Notes: generated from the letters alone by a model not told the origin. 64,000 bases of DNA from Candidatus Riesia pediculicola (GCF_002073915.1 NZ_CP012841.1:57328-121327), one strand, 5' to 3'. Counted from the first letter of the stretch, positions 49,566-59,960 are shown. Translations and numbers: made by a program.

Positions 49566-52241
49566 ATGAGGAATGAATCAAATCAAAATACAAACTCAAT
49601 AGAAATTATCGAATGGATACAGTCAATCGCTTGGGTTCTTCATAGAGAAGGAATAGATCGTTGTCAATACATTATTAAAAAATTGTTGAACTATATTCAA
49701 CTGAATCAAACAGATATCCTCCCAAAATTGATAGAATCAGATTACATTAATACTATTCCATTTGATAAAGAACCTTCCTATCCAGGAGAATTAGATTTAG
49801 AAGAAAAGATATGCTCTGTAGTACGTTGGAATGCAATCATGATGGTTTTAAGAGCTTCTAAAAAAAATTTAAATTTAGGGGGCCATATAGCATCTTTTCA
49901 GTCTTGTGCAACAATATATGAAGTGTGTTTTAACCATTTTTTTCAAGCAAGAAATAGTAATCTTAAACAAGAAGGAGACTTAATTTATTTTCAAGGTCAT
50001 GTTTCTCCTGGAATTTACTCCAGAGCATTTTTAGAAGGTCGAATTACAAAAAAACAAATTAACAACTTTAGACAAGAAATTACGGAAAATCTCGGACTTC
50101 CTTCTTATCCACATCCTAGATTATTGCCGGAATTTTGGCAGTTTCCAACTGTTTCAATGGGATTAGGTGCAATTAATTCCATTTATCAAGCTAAATTCTT
50201 GAAATATTTGCATAAAAGAGGATTAAAGGATACTTCTAATCAAACGGTATATGCATTTTTGGGAGATGGTGAAATGGATGAACCAGAGTCGAAAGGTGCT
50301 ATCACAATAGCTTCCAGAGAAAATTTAGATAATCTAATCTTCGTAATTAATTGCAATTTACAAAGACTGGATGGTCCTGTCTTAGGAAATGGAAAAATTA
50401 TCAATGAGTTAAATCGATTATTTATCGGAGCTGGTTGGAATGTTATTAAAGTAATTTGGGGAAGTCAATGGGACGACCTTTTTAGAAAAGACGTTTCTGA
50501 AAAGTTATTGCATTTGGTCAATAAAACAACTGATGGAGATTACCAAAATTTGAGATCCAAAGATGGAAAATACATAAGAGAGAAATTCTTCAATCAATAT
50601 TTAGAAACGAAGGAATTGGTACAAAACATGACCGATGAACAAATTCAATCTTGTTCTTTAAATCTTGGTGGACACGATCCAAAAAAAATATACGCTGCTT
50701 TTCAACTTGCAAAAAGAAGCAGAGGTAAACCGAATGTCATCCTGATACAAACTATTAAAGGATATGGAATGGGAGAAGCTGCAGAAGGAAAAAATATTGC
50801 ACACCAAGTAAAAAATATCAGTACAAAAGATATAAAATACTTCAGAGATAGATTTAAAATTCCAATTTCAGATCGAGAAATATTGAATCTCCCTATTATT
50901 TCATTTAAAAAGGATTCAGAAGAAAATCAGTATATTCATTCTTGTAGAAAAAAACTAGGAGGATATGTACCAAAAAGAATCGTAAGGTTCACAAAAAAAA
51001 TTAATATACCAAACTTAAAGATTTTTCATAAACTTTTGGAAAAACAAAAAGATATGTCTACTACAATGGCCTTTATCAGAGCCTTCAATATCATGTTGAA
51101 ATGCAATTCTATCAAAAATAGATTAGTTTTAATTATTGCTGATGAGGGTAGAACGTTTGGTATGGAAGGATTATTTCGTCAGATTGGAATATACAATTCA
51201 TTCGGTCAAAAATATATTCCACAAGATAAGGATAGTTTGATATATTACAGAGAAGATGAAAAAGGAATGATCCTTCAGGAAGGAATCAATGAACTTGGAG
51301 CTTGCGCTTCTTGGATATCCGCCTCTACTTCTTATAGTAACAATGATTTTCCAATGATTCCATTCTACATATATTATTCCATATTCGGTTTTCAAAGAGT
51401 AGGTGATTTGTTGTGGGCTGCTGGTGATCAACAAGCTAGGGGTTTTTTAATTGGCGGTACATCTGGAAGAACTACTCTGAATGGAGAAGGTTTGCAGCAC
51501 GAAGATGGTCATAGTCATATCCAGTCCTTAACTATTCCAAATTGCATTTCATATAATCCAGCCTATACCTATGAAGTAGCTGTTATTTTGCAAGATGGAT
51601 TAAGAAGGATGTATGGAGATCAACAAGAGAACATATATTACTATCTTACTGTATTAAATGAAAATTATGAAATGCCACCAATGCCGATTGGTGCAGAAGA
51701 AGGTATTCGAAAAGGAATTTATAAAATTGAAAATCTAGAAGGAAAAAATGGGGAAGTTCAACTGTTAGGTTCTGGCTCAATTCTTTGTCACGTAAGAAAA
51801 GCTGCATTAATTTTATCCATTGAGTATGGAATTGCTTCTACTATATATAGTGTCACTTCTTTTACTGAATTATGTAGAAACGGACAAGATTGTGATAGAT
51901 GGAATATGCTACATCCTCTAGAAGAAAAGAAAGTTCCTTATGTTACAAAAATAATGAATCACCATCCGGCGATTGCAGCGACTGACTATATGAAAATATT
52001 TGCAGATCAGATTCGACCTTACGTTCCAACGCAAAGTTACAAGGTTTTAGGAACAGACGGGTTTGGACGATCAGATAGTAGAAAAAATCTTCGAAACTAT
52101 TTTGAAATTAGTTCAAACTATATTGTAGTTGCTTCATTGAACGAATTATCCAATCAGAAAAAGATAGATAAGACAACAGTGTATGAAGCCATTAAAAAAT
52201 ATAAAATTGATCCTGAAAAAATTAATCCGCGTTTAGTATAA
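49566..52241 (+). CDS. aceE: Pyruvate dehydrogenase E1 component
   Basis: 891 residues (E. coli 887), the homodimeric type. Thiamine-diphosphate motif GDGEMDEPES...NCNLQRLDG region visible as FLGDGEMDEPESKG and INCNLQRLDGPV; also LGGHIASFQS, QGHVSPGIYSRAF and LQHEDGHSH. Decarboxylates pyruvate and acetylates the AceF lipoyl group. aceF starts 16 bases later. Confidence 0.98.
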   Translation: MRNESNQNTNSIEIIEWIQSIAWVLHREGIDRCQYIIKKLLNYIQLNQTDILPKLIESDYINTIPFDKEPSYPGELDLEEKICSVVRWNAIMMVLRASKKNLNLGGHIASFQSCATIYEVCFNHFFQARNSNLKQEGDLIYFQGHVSPGIYSRAFLEGRITKKQINNFRQEITENLGLPSYPHPRLLPEFWQFPTVSMGLGAINSIYQAKFLKYLHKRGLKDTSNQTVYAFLGDGEMDEPESKGAITIASRENLDNLIFVINCNLQRLDGPVLGNGKIINELNRLFIGAGWNVIKVIWGSQWDDLFRKDVSEKLLHLVNKTTDGDYQNLRSKDGKYIREKFFNQYLETKELVQNMTDEQIQSCSLNLGGHDPKKIYAAFQLAKRSRGKPNVILIQTIKGYGMGEAAEGKNIAHQVKNISTKDIKYFRDRFKIPISDREILNLPIISFKKDSEENQYIHSCRKKLGGYVPKRIVRFTKKINIPNLKIFHKLLEKQKDMSTTMAFIRAFNIMLKCNSIKNRLVLIIADEGRTFGMEGLFRQIGIYNSFGQKYIPQDKDSLIYYREDEKGMILQEGINELGACASWISASTSYSNNDFPMIPFYIYYSIFGFQRVGDLLWAAGDQQARGFLIGGTSGRTTLNGEGLQHEDGHSHIQSLTIPNCISYNPAYTYEVAVILQDGLRRMYGDQQENIYYYLTVLNENYEMPPMPIGAEEGIRKGIYKIENLEGKNGEVQLLGSGSILCHVRKAALILSIEYGIASTIYSVTSFTELCRNGQDCDRWNMLHPLEEKKVPYVTKIMNHHPAIAATDYMKIFADQIRPYVPTQSYKVLGTDGFGRSDSRKNLRNYFEISSNYIVVASLNELSNQKKIDKTTVYEAIKKYKIDPEKINPRLV

Positions 52242-52257
52242 TCTTGAGGTGTAATGA

Positions 52258-53544
52258 ATGTTCATTGATATTCGAATACCAGAAATTGGAGTAGATGAAG
52301 TTGAAATAACTGACGTTTTGGTCAAGGTAGGTGAAAAAGTTAAACTCGATCAACCTTTGATATCAATAGAAGGAGAGAAAGTATCATTGGAACTTCCCTC
52401 TCCAAATTCTGGGATCGTTAAAGAGATCAAAATATTGAAAGGAGAAATTGTCAAAAAAGGAACATTAGTAATGGTTCTTGAGGATCATAGTAATCAAAAA
52501 GAACTAATTTGTTCAAATCCGAAGAAAAATGACCAAAATCAATTAGAAAAAGTAAAGAGCATAGATCATATAGAACGTAAATTTATTAATGACAGAAATT
52601 TAAATGATATAAATGAAAAAAATCAAGTTATTTTACATGCCACTCCAGTTGTTAGAAGATTAGCTAGAAAATTTAATGTCAATTTAAACAATGTCAAAGG
52701 ATCTGGAAGGAGAAATCGAATTCTTCCGGAAGATATTTTAAAATATGTAAAGAAAGCAGTTGAAAAATTTGATTTATTTTCTAAAAATAAAAAGGAAACT
52801 TCATTAGATCAAGAAGGTGAATTGAACAAAAAGATAGAGATTCCTAAAACTTTGAAGATGAATCGTATCCAAAGAAGTTCCTGCAAAAAATTATCTGAAA
52901 CTTGGGCTATGGTTCCTCATGTCACAGTTTTTGGAGAAATAGAAGTTACAGAATTAGAATCTTTTAGAAAGCTATACAACAAAAGATTAGAAAAATGTGA
53001 AAATTCTTTCAAGATGACGATGTTACCTTTCTTTTTAAAAGCTGTTTCTAAAATAATGAAAGATTTTCCAATTTTTAATAGTAAAATATCAGACAATTTT
53101 CAAGAAATTGAAATAAAGAAAGAAATTAATGTAGGATTCGCAGTTGACACAAATCAAGGACTTTTGGTGCCAATTATCAAGAACGTGGATCAAATAGGAA
53201 TATTTGAGATATCTAAGATGATAATCAAATTATCTGAAAAAGCAAGATTAGGAAAATTGTCCTTAGAGGATATGAGAGGAGGAGGATTTACGATTTCAAA
53301 TCTTGGAAGTACAGGAAAAAATGTTGGATTCTTTACTCCAATTATAAACTCACCAGAAGTAGCAATTTTAGGAATTTCTCGATCTTTTATGAAGCCTGTT
53401 TGGAATGGTTCGAGCTTTCTAGCCAAATTAACAGTACCGATATCTTTATCTTTTGATCATAGAGTGATTAATGGAGCGGATGGAGCAAAATTTTTAGACC
53501 AGGTGTCTTTTTTAATACAAGATCTTAGAAACTTGCTAATGTAG
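52258..53544 (+). CDS. aceF: Dihydrolipoamide acetyltransferase (E2) with one lipoyl domain
   Basis: 428 residues versus 630 in E. coli, which has three lipoyl domains. Here one lipoyl domain (1-78) with the target Lys in IEGEKVSLELPS, a charged linker, peripheral-subunit-binding domain (HATPVVRRLARKFNVN to LPEDILKYV), and catalytic core with SFDHRVINGADG carrying the active His. GAGGTG precedes the ATG. One lipoyl domain is sufficient for activity in the family. Confidence 0.97.
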   Translation: MFIDIRIPEIGVDEVEITDVLVKVGEKVKLDQPLISIEGEKVSLELPSPNSGIVKEIKILKGEIVKKGTLVMVLEDHSNQKELICSNPKKNDQNQLEKVKSIDHIERKFINDRNLNDINEKNQVILHATPVVRRLARKFNVNLNNVKGSGRRNRILPEDILKYVKKAVEKFDLFSKNKKETSLDQEGELNKKIEIPKTLKMNRIQRSSCKKLSETWAMVPHVTVFGEIEVTELESFRKLYNKRLEKCENSFKMTMLPFFLKAVSKIMKDFPIFNSKISDNFQEIEIKKEINVGFAVDTNQGLLVPIIKNVDQIGIFEISKMIIKLSEKARLGKLSLEDMRGGGFTISNLGSTGKNVGFFTPIINSPEVAILGISRSFMKPVWNGSSFLAKLTVPISLSFDHRVINGADGAKFLDQVSFLIQDLRNLLM

Positions 53545-53683
53545 AAAAATTTCTTGCTTTATATTTTTTATGTTCTGAAAGAAATTTTTCGAAAAATCAT
53601 TAGGAACTTATTCTTTTTAAAAAAAATTCAGTCGTATTATATGTTATTCAAAAACGAAGTTTACTAGAAATAAAAAGGAATAT

Positions 53684-55132
53684 ATGAAATCAAAAATTAA
53701 GACTCAGGTGATAATTATAGGATCCGGTCCTGCAGGGTATTCGGCGGCTTTTCGTTGTGCAGACTTAGGTCTTAAAACAGTATTGGTAGAACAATTCAAT
53801 AGAATTGGAGGAGTTTGTTTAAATGTAGGTTGTATCCCATCCAAATCTCTTTTGAATATATCTAAAATTATTCAGGAATCTAATTGGTTATCTGAAATAG
53901 GGATTTTTCATAAGTCGAGTGAAATTTGCGTTCAGAAAATTAAAGAATTTAAGGAAAAAGTTGTATCAAAGATCGCAAATAATCTATATAAGATGATGCG
54001 TAACAGAAAGATTAAGTTGGTAAATGGATTTGGAAAATTTATTAGTTCAAACTCTGTTTTAGTAGAAAACCCAGAGGAAAATTACGAGATTTTTTTTGAA
54101 AACGCGATCATTGCTACTGGATCTCGTCCAATTCAATTATCCAAAATTTTAGAAACAGAAAACCTAAATCGAAAAAATGTGTGGAGCTCAAATGAAGCAT
54201 TGAATGTCCATGAAATACCAAGATCTATGTTAATCATAGGAGGTGGTATAATTGGACTAGAAATTGGAACCATATATCATTCTTTAGGATCGAAGATAGA
54301 TATAGTAGAAGTTCAAAACCGTTTATTACCTATGGTAGAAGAAGAGATTTCTCAATTTTATACGAACACTATAAGAAAAAAATTCGATGTCATGCTCAAA
54401 ACAAAGGTCTTAAAAATTTCAGAAAACTCAAAGAAAATGCTAGTAGTTATGAAAAACGAAAAAGATCAAGAAATAACTAGAGAATATGATAAGTTATTAC
54501 TTTCAATTGGACGTACTCCAAACTCTGATTTAATAAATCTAAATCAAATCGGTATTTCAGTAGATTCAAAAGGTTTTATTGATGTAGATTCTCAAATGAA
54601 AACTAATTTATCCCATATATATGCAGTAGGAGACGTAGTTGGTCTTCCGATGTTAGCACATAAAGGAATGCAAGAAGGTCATATTGCTGCAGAGGTTATT
54701 CGAGGAATGAATCATTACTTCGATCCATATGTGATACCATCTATTGCTTATACTGATCCTGAAATAGCCTGGATTGGATTAACAGAAACGGAGGCAAAAG
54801 ATCGTAATATTAACTTTGAGACATCTACAGTTCCTTGGAATGCTCTAGGAAGAGCGATTGCTTCAAATTGTACTAACGGAATGACAAAAATTATTTTTGA
54901 TAAAGAAACTAAAAGGATTTTAGGGGGATCTATTATTGGAACAAATGGAGGAGAATTGTTGGGAGAAATTGGACTGGCTATAGAAATGGGTTGTAACGCA
55001 GAAGATCTTTCTCTAACTATTCATGCACATCCAACTCTTTATGAATCTATAGGAATGGCTTCGAAGATTTTTGAAGGAAGTATTACGGATTTACCAAATA
55101 AAAAATCTATTTTTTCAAGATACGAGATATAA
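53684..55132 (+). CDS. lpd: Dihydrolipoamide dehydrogenase (E3)
   Basis: 482 residues (E. coli 474). FAD motif GSGPAGYSAAFRCADLG, redox-active pair GGVCLNVGCIPSK, NAD motif GGGIIGLEIGTIY, and C-terminal catalytic HAHPTLYES. Shared E3 of the 2-oxoacid dehydrogenases. Third gene of the aceEF-lpd cluster with a 139-base gap after aceF, as in E. coli where lpd has its own promoter. Confidence 0.98.
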   Translation: MKSKIKTQVIIIGSGPAGYSAAFRCADLGLKTVLVEQFNRIGGVCLNVGCIPSKSLLNISKIIQESNWLSEIGIFHKSSEICVQKIKEFKEKVVSKIANNLYKMMRNRKIKLVNGFGKFISSNSVLVENPEENYEIFFENAIIATGSRPIQLSKILETENLNRKNVWSSNEALNVHEIPRSMLIIGGGIIGLEIGTIYHSLGSKIDIVEVQNRLLPMVEEEISQFYTNTIRKKFDVMLKTKVLKISENSKKMLVVMKNEKDQEITREYDKLLLSIGRTPNSDLINLNQIGISVDSKGFIDVDSQMKTNLSHIYAVGDVVGLPMLAHKGMQEGHIAAEVIRGMNHYFDPYVIPSIAYTDPEIAWIGLTETEAKDRNINFETSTVPWNALGRAIASNCTNGMTKIIFDKETKRILGGSIIGTNGGELLGEIGLAIEMGCNAEDLSLTIHAHPTLYESIGMASKIFEGSITDLPNKKSIFSRYEI

Positions 55133-55495
55133 AAATACGAAAGAGATTTTCCAATCAATTTTTTGTTTATGATAAAAGATCAAAAATATTCTAAACAATA
55201 TTAATTTTATTTTCATTTTATAAAAATTAATTTCTTATAAATGACTTTAAACAACGTTCGGATTGAGTTGACTCATTTTAATCAAAATGTTTATGTACAA
55301 GTACAGATTTTTAAGAAATTTAGACCAATTTTGAATTTTATTAAACTACTAATGATCATAAGATCTTTTAAAAGATTTATTTAGATTTTGATGAATCAAT
55401 AGAAAATCTGATAATATGAAGGTAATCATCACGGTTCTGTTTTATAACAAAATTTTTTTTAAAATGAATAAGACCTAACGATTTTTTAGAAAAAT
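55133..55495 (+). other. Spacer lpd/rpiA
   Basis: 363 A/T-rich bases; lpd and rpiA are distant in E. coli. Nothing recognised apart from what must be the rpiA promoter. Confidence 0.5.
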
Positions 55496-56164
55496 ATGAC
55501 TTGGAATGATTTTAAAAAAATGGCAGGGATGGCTGCATTAGAATATATCGAAAAAGATATGGTAATTGGAGTAGGAACTGGTTCCACTGTCTCTTATTTC
55601 ATAGATGGTTTAAAAAGAAAAAAAAATATCATTCGTGGAGCAGTATCCAGTTCGACATCTTCTACTAACAAACTTAAAGAAATTGGTGTCTCTATAATTG
55701 ATAGCAATGATGTAGATTACGTTGATATATATGTAGATGGTGTGGATGAATTTAATAATAATCTAATGATGATCAAAGGAGGAGGGGCGGCTCTCACAAG
55801 GGAAAAGGTCATAGCTGCAATGGCAAAAAAGTTTATTGCAATAGCAGATGAATCTAAAAAGGTTACCATTCTTGGAAAATCTTCACTTCCAGTAGAAGTG
55901 ATTCCAATGGCAAAATCTTATGTGATTAGAGAACTGAAAAAACTGGGAGGTATTCCGAAGCATCGAAAGCACGTTATTACAGATAACGGAAATATTATTG
56001 TAGATGTATATCGATTAAAAATATTTAATCCAACTCATTTAGAAGATCAGATTAATTCCATAGCTGGAGTAATAACTGTTGGCTTATTCGCTAATAGACC
56101 GGCCGATATTGTTCTTCTTGCTACTCATCAAGGAATAAAAAGATTCTTTTGCGAAGATAATTAA
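55496..56164 (+). CDS. rpiA: Ribose-5-phosphate isomerase A
   Basis: 222 residues (E. coli 219). Interconverts ribose-5- and ribulose-5-phosphate. Signatures [43 protein letters not shown] (catalytic Glu), and GGIPKHRK. Supplies ribose phosphate to the nucleotide genes nearby (guaBA, nrdAB). Confidence 0.97.
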   Translation: MTWNDFKKMAGMAALEYIEKDMVIGVGTGSTVSYFIDGLKRKKNIIRGAVSSSTSSTNKLKEIGVSIIDSNDVDYVDIYVDGVDEFNNNLMMIKGGGAALTREKVIAAMAKKFIAIADESKKVTILGKSSLPVEVIPMAKSYVIRELKKLGGIPKHRKHVITDNGNIIVDVYRLKIFNPTHLEDQINSIAGVITVGLFANRPADIVLLATHQGIKRFFCEDN

Positions 56165-56489
56165 ATTCAACTGAGATTAATGAAAAATGATTAATTCAGG
56201 ACATTTTTTAGATATCGTTAAAGAAATTTTTGAAAGACACCAAGTTTTTTAAGTCTTTGACGGGATCTATGTAAAGATTAAAAAAGATTCAAATGAGTTT
56301 TATTTCTAATTCGATATTTTAGAGTTCAAAAAAAATAAAAATTTTTTTAATTTATCTTTTTAAAATTTTTCAAAAAAGTTACGATCTGTGAAGTTACGGT
56401 TCAAATTTTTGATAGGTTGGTGATTTGCTTGATTTTTTAGAAGTTTTCTGTTTCATGAAAATGAATGTATCAAAATTGATAAAAAGTTA
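56165..56489 (+). other. Spacer rpiA/ubiH
   Basis: 325 A/T-rich bases. In E. coli the 6S RNA gene (ssrS), zapA and pepP lie between rpiA and ubiH. No 6S-like GC-rich stem or protein remnant was recognised here. Confidence 0.5.
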
Positions 56490-57677
56490 ATGAAGATAGT
56501 TATTGTTGGAGGTGGATTAAGCGGAATTTCTTTAACCTTGTTTCTAAATAAGTTTTGTAAAGAAAGACTAGAGATCTCTCTGGTGGAGATGAACTATATA
56601 GAAAAATATTTTTCAAATCAAGATAGAACAATATTTTTAAATCACGATACAATACAAAAGTTTAAAAAAGCTAAACTTTTTTCTAGTTTTCAAGAGAATA
56701 TTTATCCAATTCGAAAAATTCATATATCTAAAAAAGGATGCAGAAACCCACTTGAATTTTCTGCGAAAGATCATTTCTCATCTTCTATTTTTGGATGTAC
56801 GATCTCTTTATCAAATATCAGAAGGAACTTGTTTCAAAAGATTCAATTAAATCTAAATGAATCAATCAAACTATATTGTCCAGACAAAGTAGATTCTATA
56901 GAATTTTATAAGAACTATGTTGAAGTTCAATTAAAAAGTGGAAAAGTATTATATTCAGAACTGTTAATTGTTTCTTGTCGAATTAATATCAATGAAGATA
57001 AAAGATTTATGGTAAAATGGTCCAAAATTTTTGAACAATATGTTGTTCTTTCCAAGTTTACCGTAGAAAAACCTTTCTGTGGATTATCAATAGAAAGATT
57101 CACAGAAAATGGATCCTTAGCTATTTTGCCAATTGGTAAAAAATTAGGAAGTTTAATTTGGTGTTATGACAAGAGAATAAAAAAAGATATGGAAAATCTT
57201 GACAAAATAGATTTTGTTAAAAGGGTAGAAGAAGAGATTCCTCTTTTTAATAAACTATTAGGAAAGATTAAAGATTTAGATGATAGAAAAATCTTTCCGA
57301 TATATTTCTCAGTTCCTAATAAAATTGAAAGTCACAGATTAGTATTGATTGGAAGTGCTTCACAATCTTTACATCCCGTTGCAGGACAAGGGTTCAACTT
57401 GATTGTCAGAGATATTTATGAGTTTTCTAAAATTATTTATAAATCAATAAAAAAAGGAGAAGATATTGGAAGTTATAAAAATTTAAAAAGATATCAAGAA
57501 AAGAGAGAGTTAGATCGTTCAAACTTGATATATATTACTGAGTTTTTATCTAAAGTACATAATTTTTCATGTCGATCTTTTCTTTTCGATTCTTTATTAA
57601 AGGCGTTCTCCATTGCTCCAAATTTTTTGAAAAAAAGGTTAGTTCAAATTCTTTGCAAAGAATTTCGTATGATTTGA
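56490..57677 (+). CDS. ubiH: Ubiquinone biosynthesis hydroxylase UbiH
   Basis: 395 residues (E. coli 392). FAD-dependent hydroxylase of the ubiquinone pathway. N-terminal IVGGGLSGISLTL and C-terminal IGSASQSLHPVAGQGFNL (E. coli VGNAAQTLHPIAGQGFNL), RYQEKRELDR. The middle DG motif (VAADGTHS in E. coli) is lost, reading IVSCRINI, unlike the intact motif in the ubiF product here. Either a diverged working enzyme or one on the way out. Position after rpiA supports UbiH. Confidence 0.85.
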   Translation: MKIVIVGGGLSGISLTLFLNKFCKERLEISLVEMNYIEKYFSNQDRTIFLNHDTIQKFKKAKLFSSFQENIYPIRKIHISKKGCRNPLEFSAKDHFSSSIFGCTISLSNIRRNLFQKIQLNLNESIKLYCPDKVDSIEFYKNYVEVQLKSGKVLYSELLIVSCRININEDKRFMVKWSKIFEQYVVLSKFTVEKPFCGLSIERFTENGSLAILPIGKKLGSLIWCYDKRIKKDMENLDKIDFVKRVEEEIPLFNKLLGKIKDLDDRKIFPIYFSVPNKIESHRLVLIGSASQSLHPVAGQGFNLIVRDIYEFSKIIYKSIKKGEDIGSYKNLKRYQEKRELDRSNLIYITEFLSKVHNFSCRSFLFDSLLKAFSIAPNFLKKRLVQILCKEFRMI

Positions 57678-58239
57678 AGTTCTAGACCAGACTTTTTTAG
57701 ATTTGTATGAAATGATACATTATTCCATTTTTGGAAAATTTTTTGAATTTTTAAATAATTTTAGATCTTATTTTTATTTAAAACAACCTTGCTTTTTATT
57801 AAACTTTAGAAAAAATATTTTAGTTTTTAAATTTTTGTGTTTCTTGAAATCTTTATTGAGTCAAAGTGGATTTCTCTCTTGGAAAGAGAAGGACATTAGT
57901 CTACCTTAGTCGTATAAAATTTAGTTTTTTCTACATTAATATCTTATGAGTTAATTTGACTTTAGAAATTCCAAACATATTCATTTTTAATGAAATTCTA
58001 ACTAAATCCGTCCTTGTTCATCTTTGTTCATCTTGAATGATCAATAAAACTTTTTAATTTATCAAAAGAGCAGAAATTTTTCCCAAAAATTTTGTCTGTA
58101 AAGAGAATTTTTTTTGAAATGAAAGTTCTTCTTTGCAGAAATCACATGATCTTGATAAAATTGGAAAAATTATATCAGTATAAACTAACTTTTAAAGACT
58201 ACTTTTAGTTTGACAAAACAGAAGAAAAAATGATAAAAA
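57678..58239 (+). other. Spacer ubiH/recJ
   Basis: 562 A/T-rich bases. E. coli has many genes between these two, ending with xerD and dsbC just before recJ. A 68-codon frame at 57703-57909 lies here, Phe-rich and without a recognisable relative; I do not regard it as a gene. Confidence 0.45.
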
Positions 58240-58617
58240 ATGAAACTTATCCGTCGGAAACAAGAAGATTGTGCGCTTTTCAAAATACCATCTATATTAA
58301 AAAAAATATATTCTTCTAGAGGAATTCTTTCCGAAAAAGATCTAGAACTGAGCACACGATCTCTTTTGAATTATCATCTTTTGAACGATATAAAAGGAGC
58401 AGTAAATCTTTTAGTACAAGCATTGTATGAAGAATGGAGAATCATCGTGATAGGAGATTTTGATGTTGATGGAGCAACTAGCACAGCTCTTCTAATTCGA
58501 ATATTAAAAAAAATAGGACACAAAAATGTCGATTATTTTATTCCAAATAGGTTCAAAGATGGATATGGTCTGACTAAAACTGTAATTCAAAGGATTATAA
58601 AAAAAAAGTTCAATTGA
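58240..58617 (+). CDS. recJ: Single-strand exonuclease RecJ, N-terminal frame
   Basis: 125 residues matching the start of RecJ (5'-3' ssDNA exonuclease of the DHH family, RecF recombination and base-excision repair). Motif I DFDVDGATSTALL and the following FKDGYGLTKTVIQ are intact. After an A9 run (58599-58607) the frame meets TGA. One extra A would join it seamlessly to the next frame (58614 on). Together the two frames give about 573 residues, the full length of E. coli RecJ (577), with no other lesion seen. Confidence 0.88.
   Translation: MKLIRRKQEDCALFKIPSILKKIYSSRGILSEKDLELSTRSLLNYHLLNDIKGAVNLLVQALYEEWRIIVIGDFDVDGATSTALLIRILKKIGHKNVDYFIPNRFKDGYGLTKTVIQRIIKKKFN
58599..58607 (+). other. 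A9 tract at the recJ frame break
   Basis: Nine A. With the ATA codon at its start, eight A follow; nine are needed for the frame that reads KVQLIITVDNG as in E. coli AQLIVTVDNG. Typical site of transcriptional slippage. Confidence 0.75.
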
Positions 58618-59960
58618 TTATCACCGTAGATAATGGAATTTCTGCGCACGAAGGAGTAAACTTTGCAAAAAAAAACGGAATTAAGGTGATCATTACTGAT
58701 CATCATCTTCCAGAAGGTATCCTACCTGAAGCAGACGCAATAGTAAATCCGAATTTACCGAATTCAAATTTCCCCTCTAAATCACTAGCAGGAGTTGGAG
58801 TTAGTTTCTATTTAATGCTGGCTTTACGATCCGAGTTGAATCAAAAAGGATGGTTCAGAAAGAGATCTATCGAAGTTCCAAATTTAGCGAACTTTTTGGA
58901 TCTAGTTGCATTGGGAACAATCTCTGATCTCGTACCGTTGGACCAAAATAATCGTATATTAGTACATCAAGGATTGAAAAGAATTAGGTTCGGATTATGT
59001 TGTACAGGAATAAAAGCTTTGATCATGATTTCAAAAATTGATATTAAAAGAATTGTTTCAAATGATCTCAGTTTTATGATCAGTCCAAAATTAAATGCTG
59101 CTGGAAGATTGGATGATATGTCAATTAGTGTTGACCTGTTGATAACAGATGACCAATCTTTGGCAAAAACGATGGCTATGAAGTTAAATCAATTAAACGA
59201 ATCTAGAAAGAAAATAGAAGAAAACATGCAGAAAGAAGCTTATCAAATGTTTGAAACACTCAATTTTAGCAAAGATATTTTGCCGAAAGTTCTGGTTTTA
59301 TACTATCCAACATGGCATCAAGGAATTATTGGTATTCTCGCTTCTCGAATAAAAGAATATTTTAATCGACCAACTATTATTTTTGCTAAATCAAAAGATG
59401 GAACTTTAAAAGGTTCTGGAAGATCTGTCGAAGGACTAAATATGAAAAATGCCATCGAAAGAATGAATCAGTTATATCCAGGATTAATATTGAAATTCGG
59501 AGGACATAAGATGGCAATTGGATTAACAATGGAAGAAAGAAAATTTCAAACTTTTCAAAAGAAGTTTACTCACTTTTCTGAAAAATTTTTAAATCAATCC
59601 ATATTAAATGGTTCTATATTGAGTGATGGGGAACTAAAAGGAAACGATCTTTCTTTAGAAACGGCCGAGTTGATTAGATATTCTGGCCCTTGGGGGCCAG
59701 AATTTCCAGAACCTATTTTTGATGGAAAGTTCTTGATATTAGAAAAAAAAATCTTTAAAAGAAAACATCTTAAAATGAAATTAAAATTGGTAAAGGAAAA
59801 AAAAGAAATTAACGGAATTGCATTCAATTATATTTCTAAATGTTCTTCTGATTTCGGAAATCTGGTAAGAATAGCTTATAAAATAGATATTAATTATAGA
59901 TATCATTATAATAGAAATGAAGTACAGTTACTGGTTCAATACCTATGGCCAATCGCGTGA
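58614..59960 (+). CDS. recJ: Single-strand exonuclease RecJ, C-terminal frame
   Basis: 448 residues continuing RecJ: IITVDNGISAHEGV, the DHH motif VIITDHHLP, DLVALGTISDLVPL, and the DHHA1-type GSGRSVEGLNMKNAI and KFGGHKMAIGL. It could only start at TTG (58614), overlapping the TGA of the first frame, with no Shine-Dalgarno. The split falls inside the catalytic DHH domain, so two separate proteins are unlikely to be active; frame restoration is needed for function. Upstream of prfB as in E. coli. Confidence 0.88.
   Translation: MIITVDNGISAHEGVNFAKKNGIKVIITDHHLPEGILPEADAIVNPNLPNSNFPSKSLAGVGVSFYLMLALRSELNQKGWFRKRSIEVPNLANFLDLVALGTISDLVPLDQNNRILVHQGLKRIRFGLCCTGIKALIMISKIDIKRIVSNDLSFMISPKLNAAGRLDDMSISVDLLITDDQSLAKTMAMKLNQLNESRKKIEENMQKEAYQMFETLNFSKDILPKVLVLYYPTWHQGIIGILASRIKEYFNRPTIIFAKSKDGTLKGSGRSVEGLNMKNAIERMNQLYPGLILKFGGHKMAIGLTMEERKFQTFQKKFTHFSEKFLNQSILNGSILSDGELKGNDLSLETAELIRYSGPWGPEFPEPIFDGKFLILEKKIFKRKHLKMKLKLVKEKKEINGIAFNYISKCSSDFGNLVRIAYKIDINYRYHYNRNEVQLLVQYLWPIA

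Noticed and set aside
57703-57909. 68-codon plus-strand frame after ubiH
   Set aside because: Phe/Lys-rich, no family resemblance (tested by eye against XerD, DsbC, FldB and the UbiI C-terminus), no good ribosome-binding site; typical chance frame in A/T-rich DNA.
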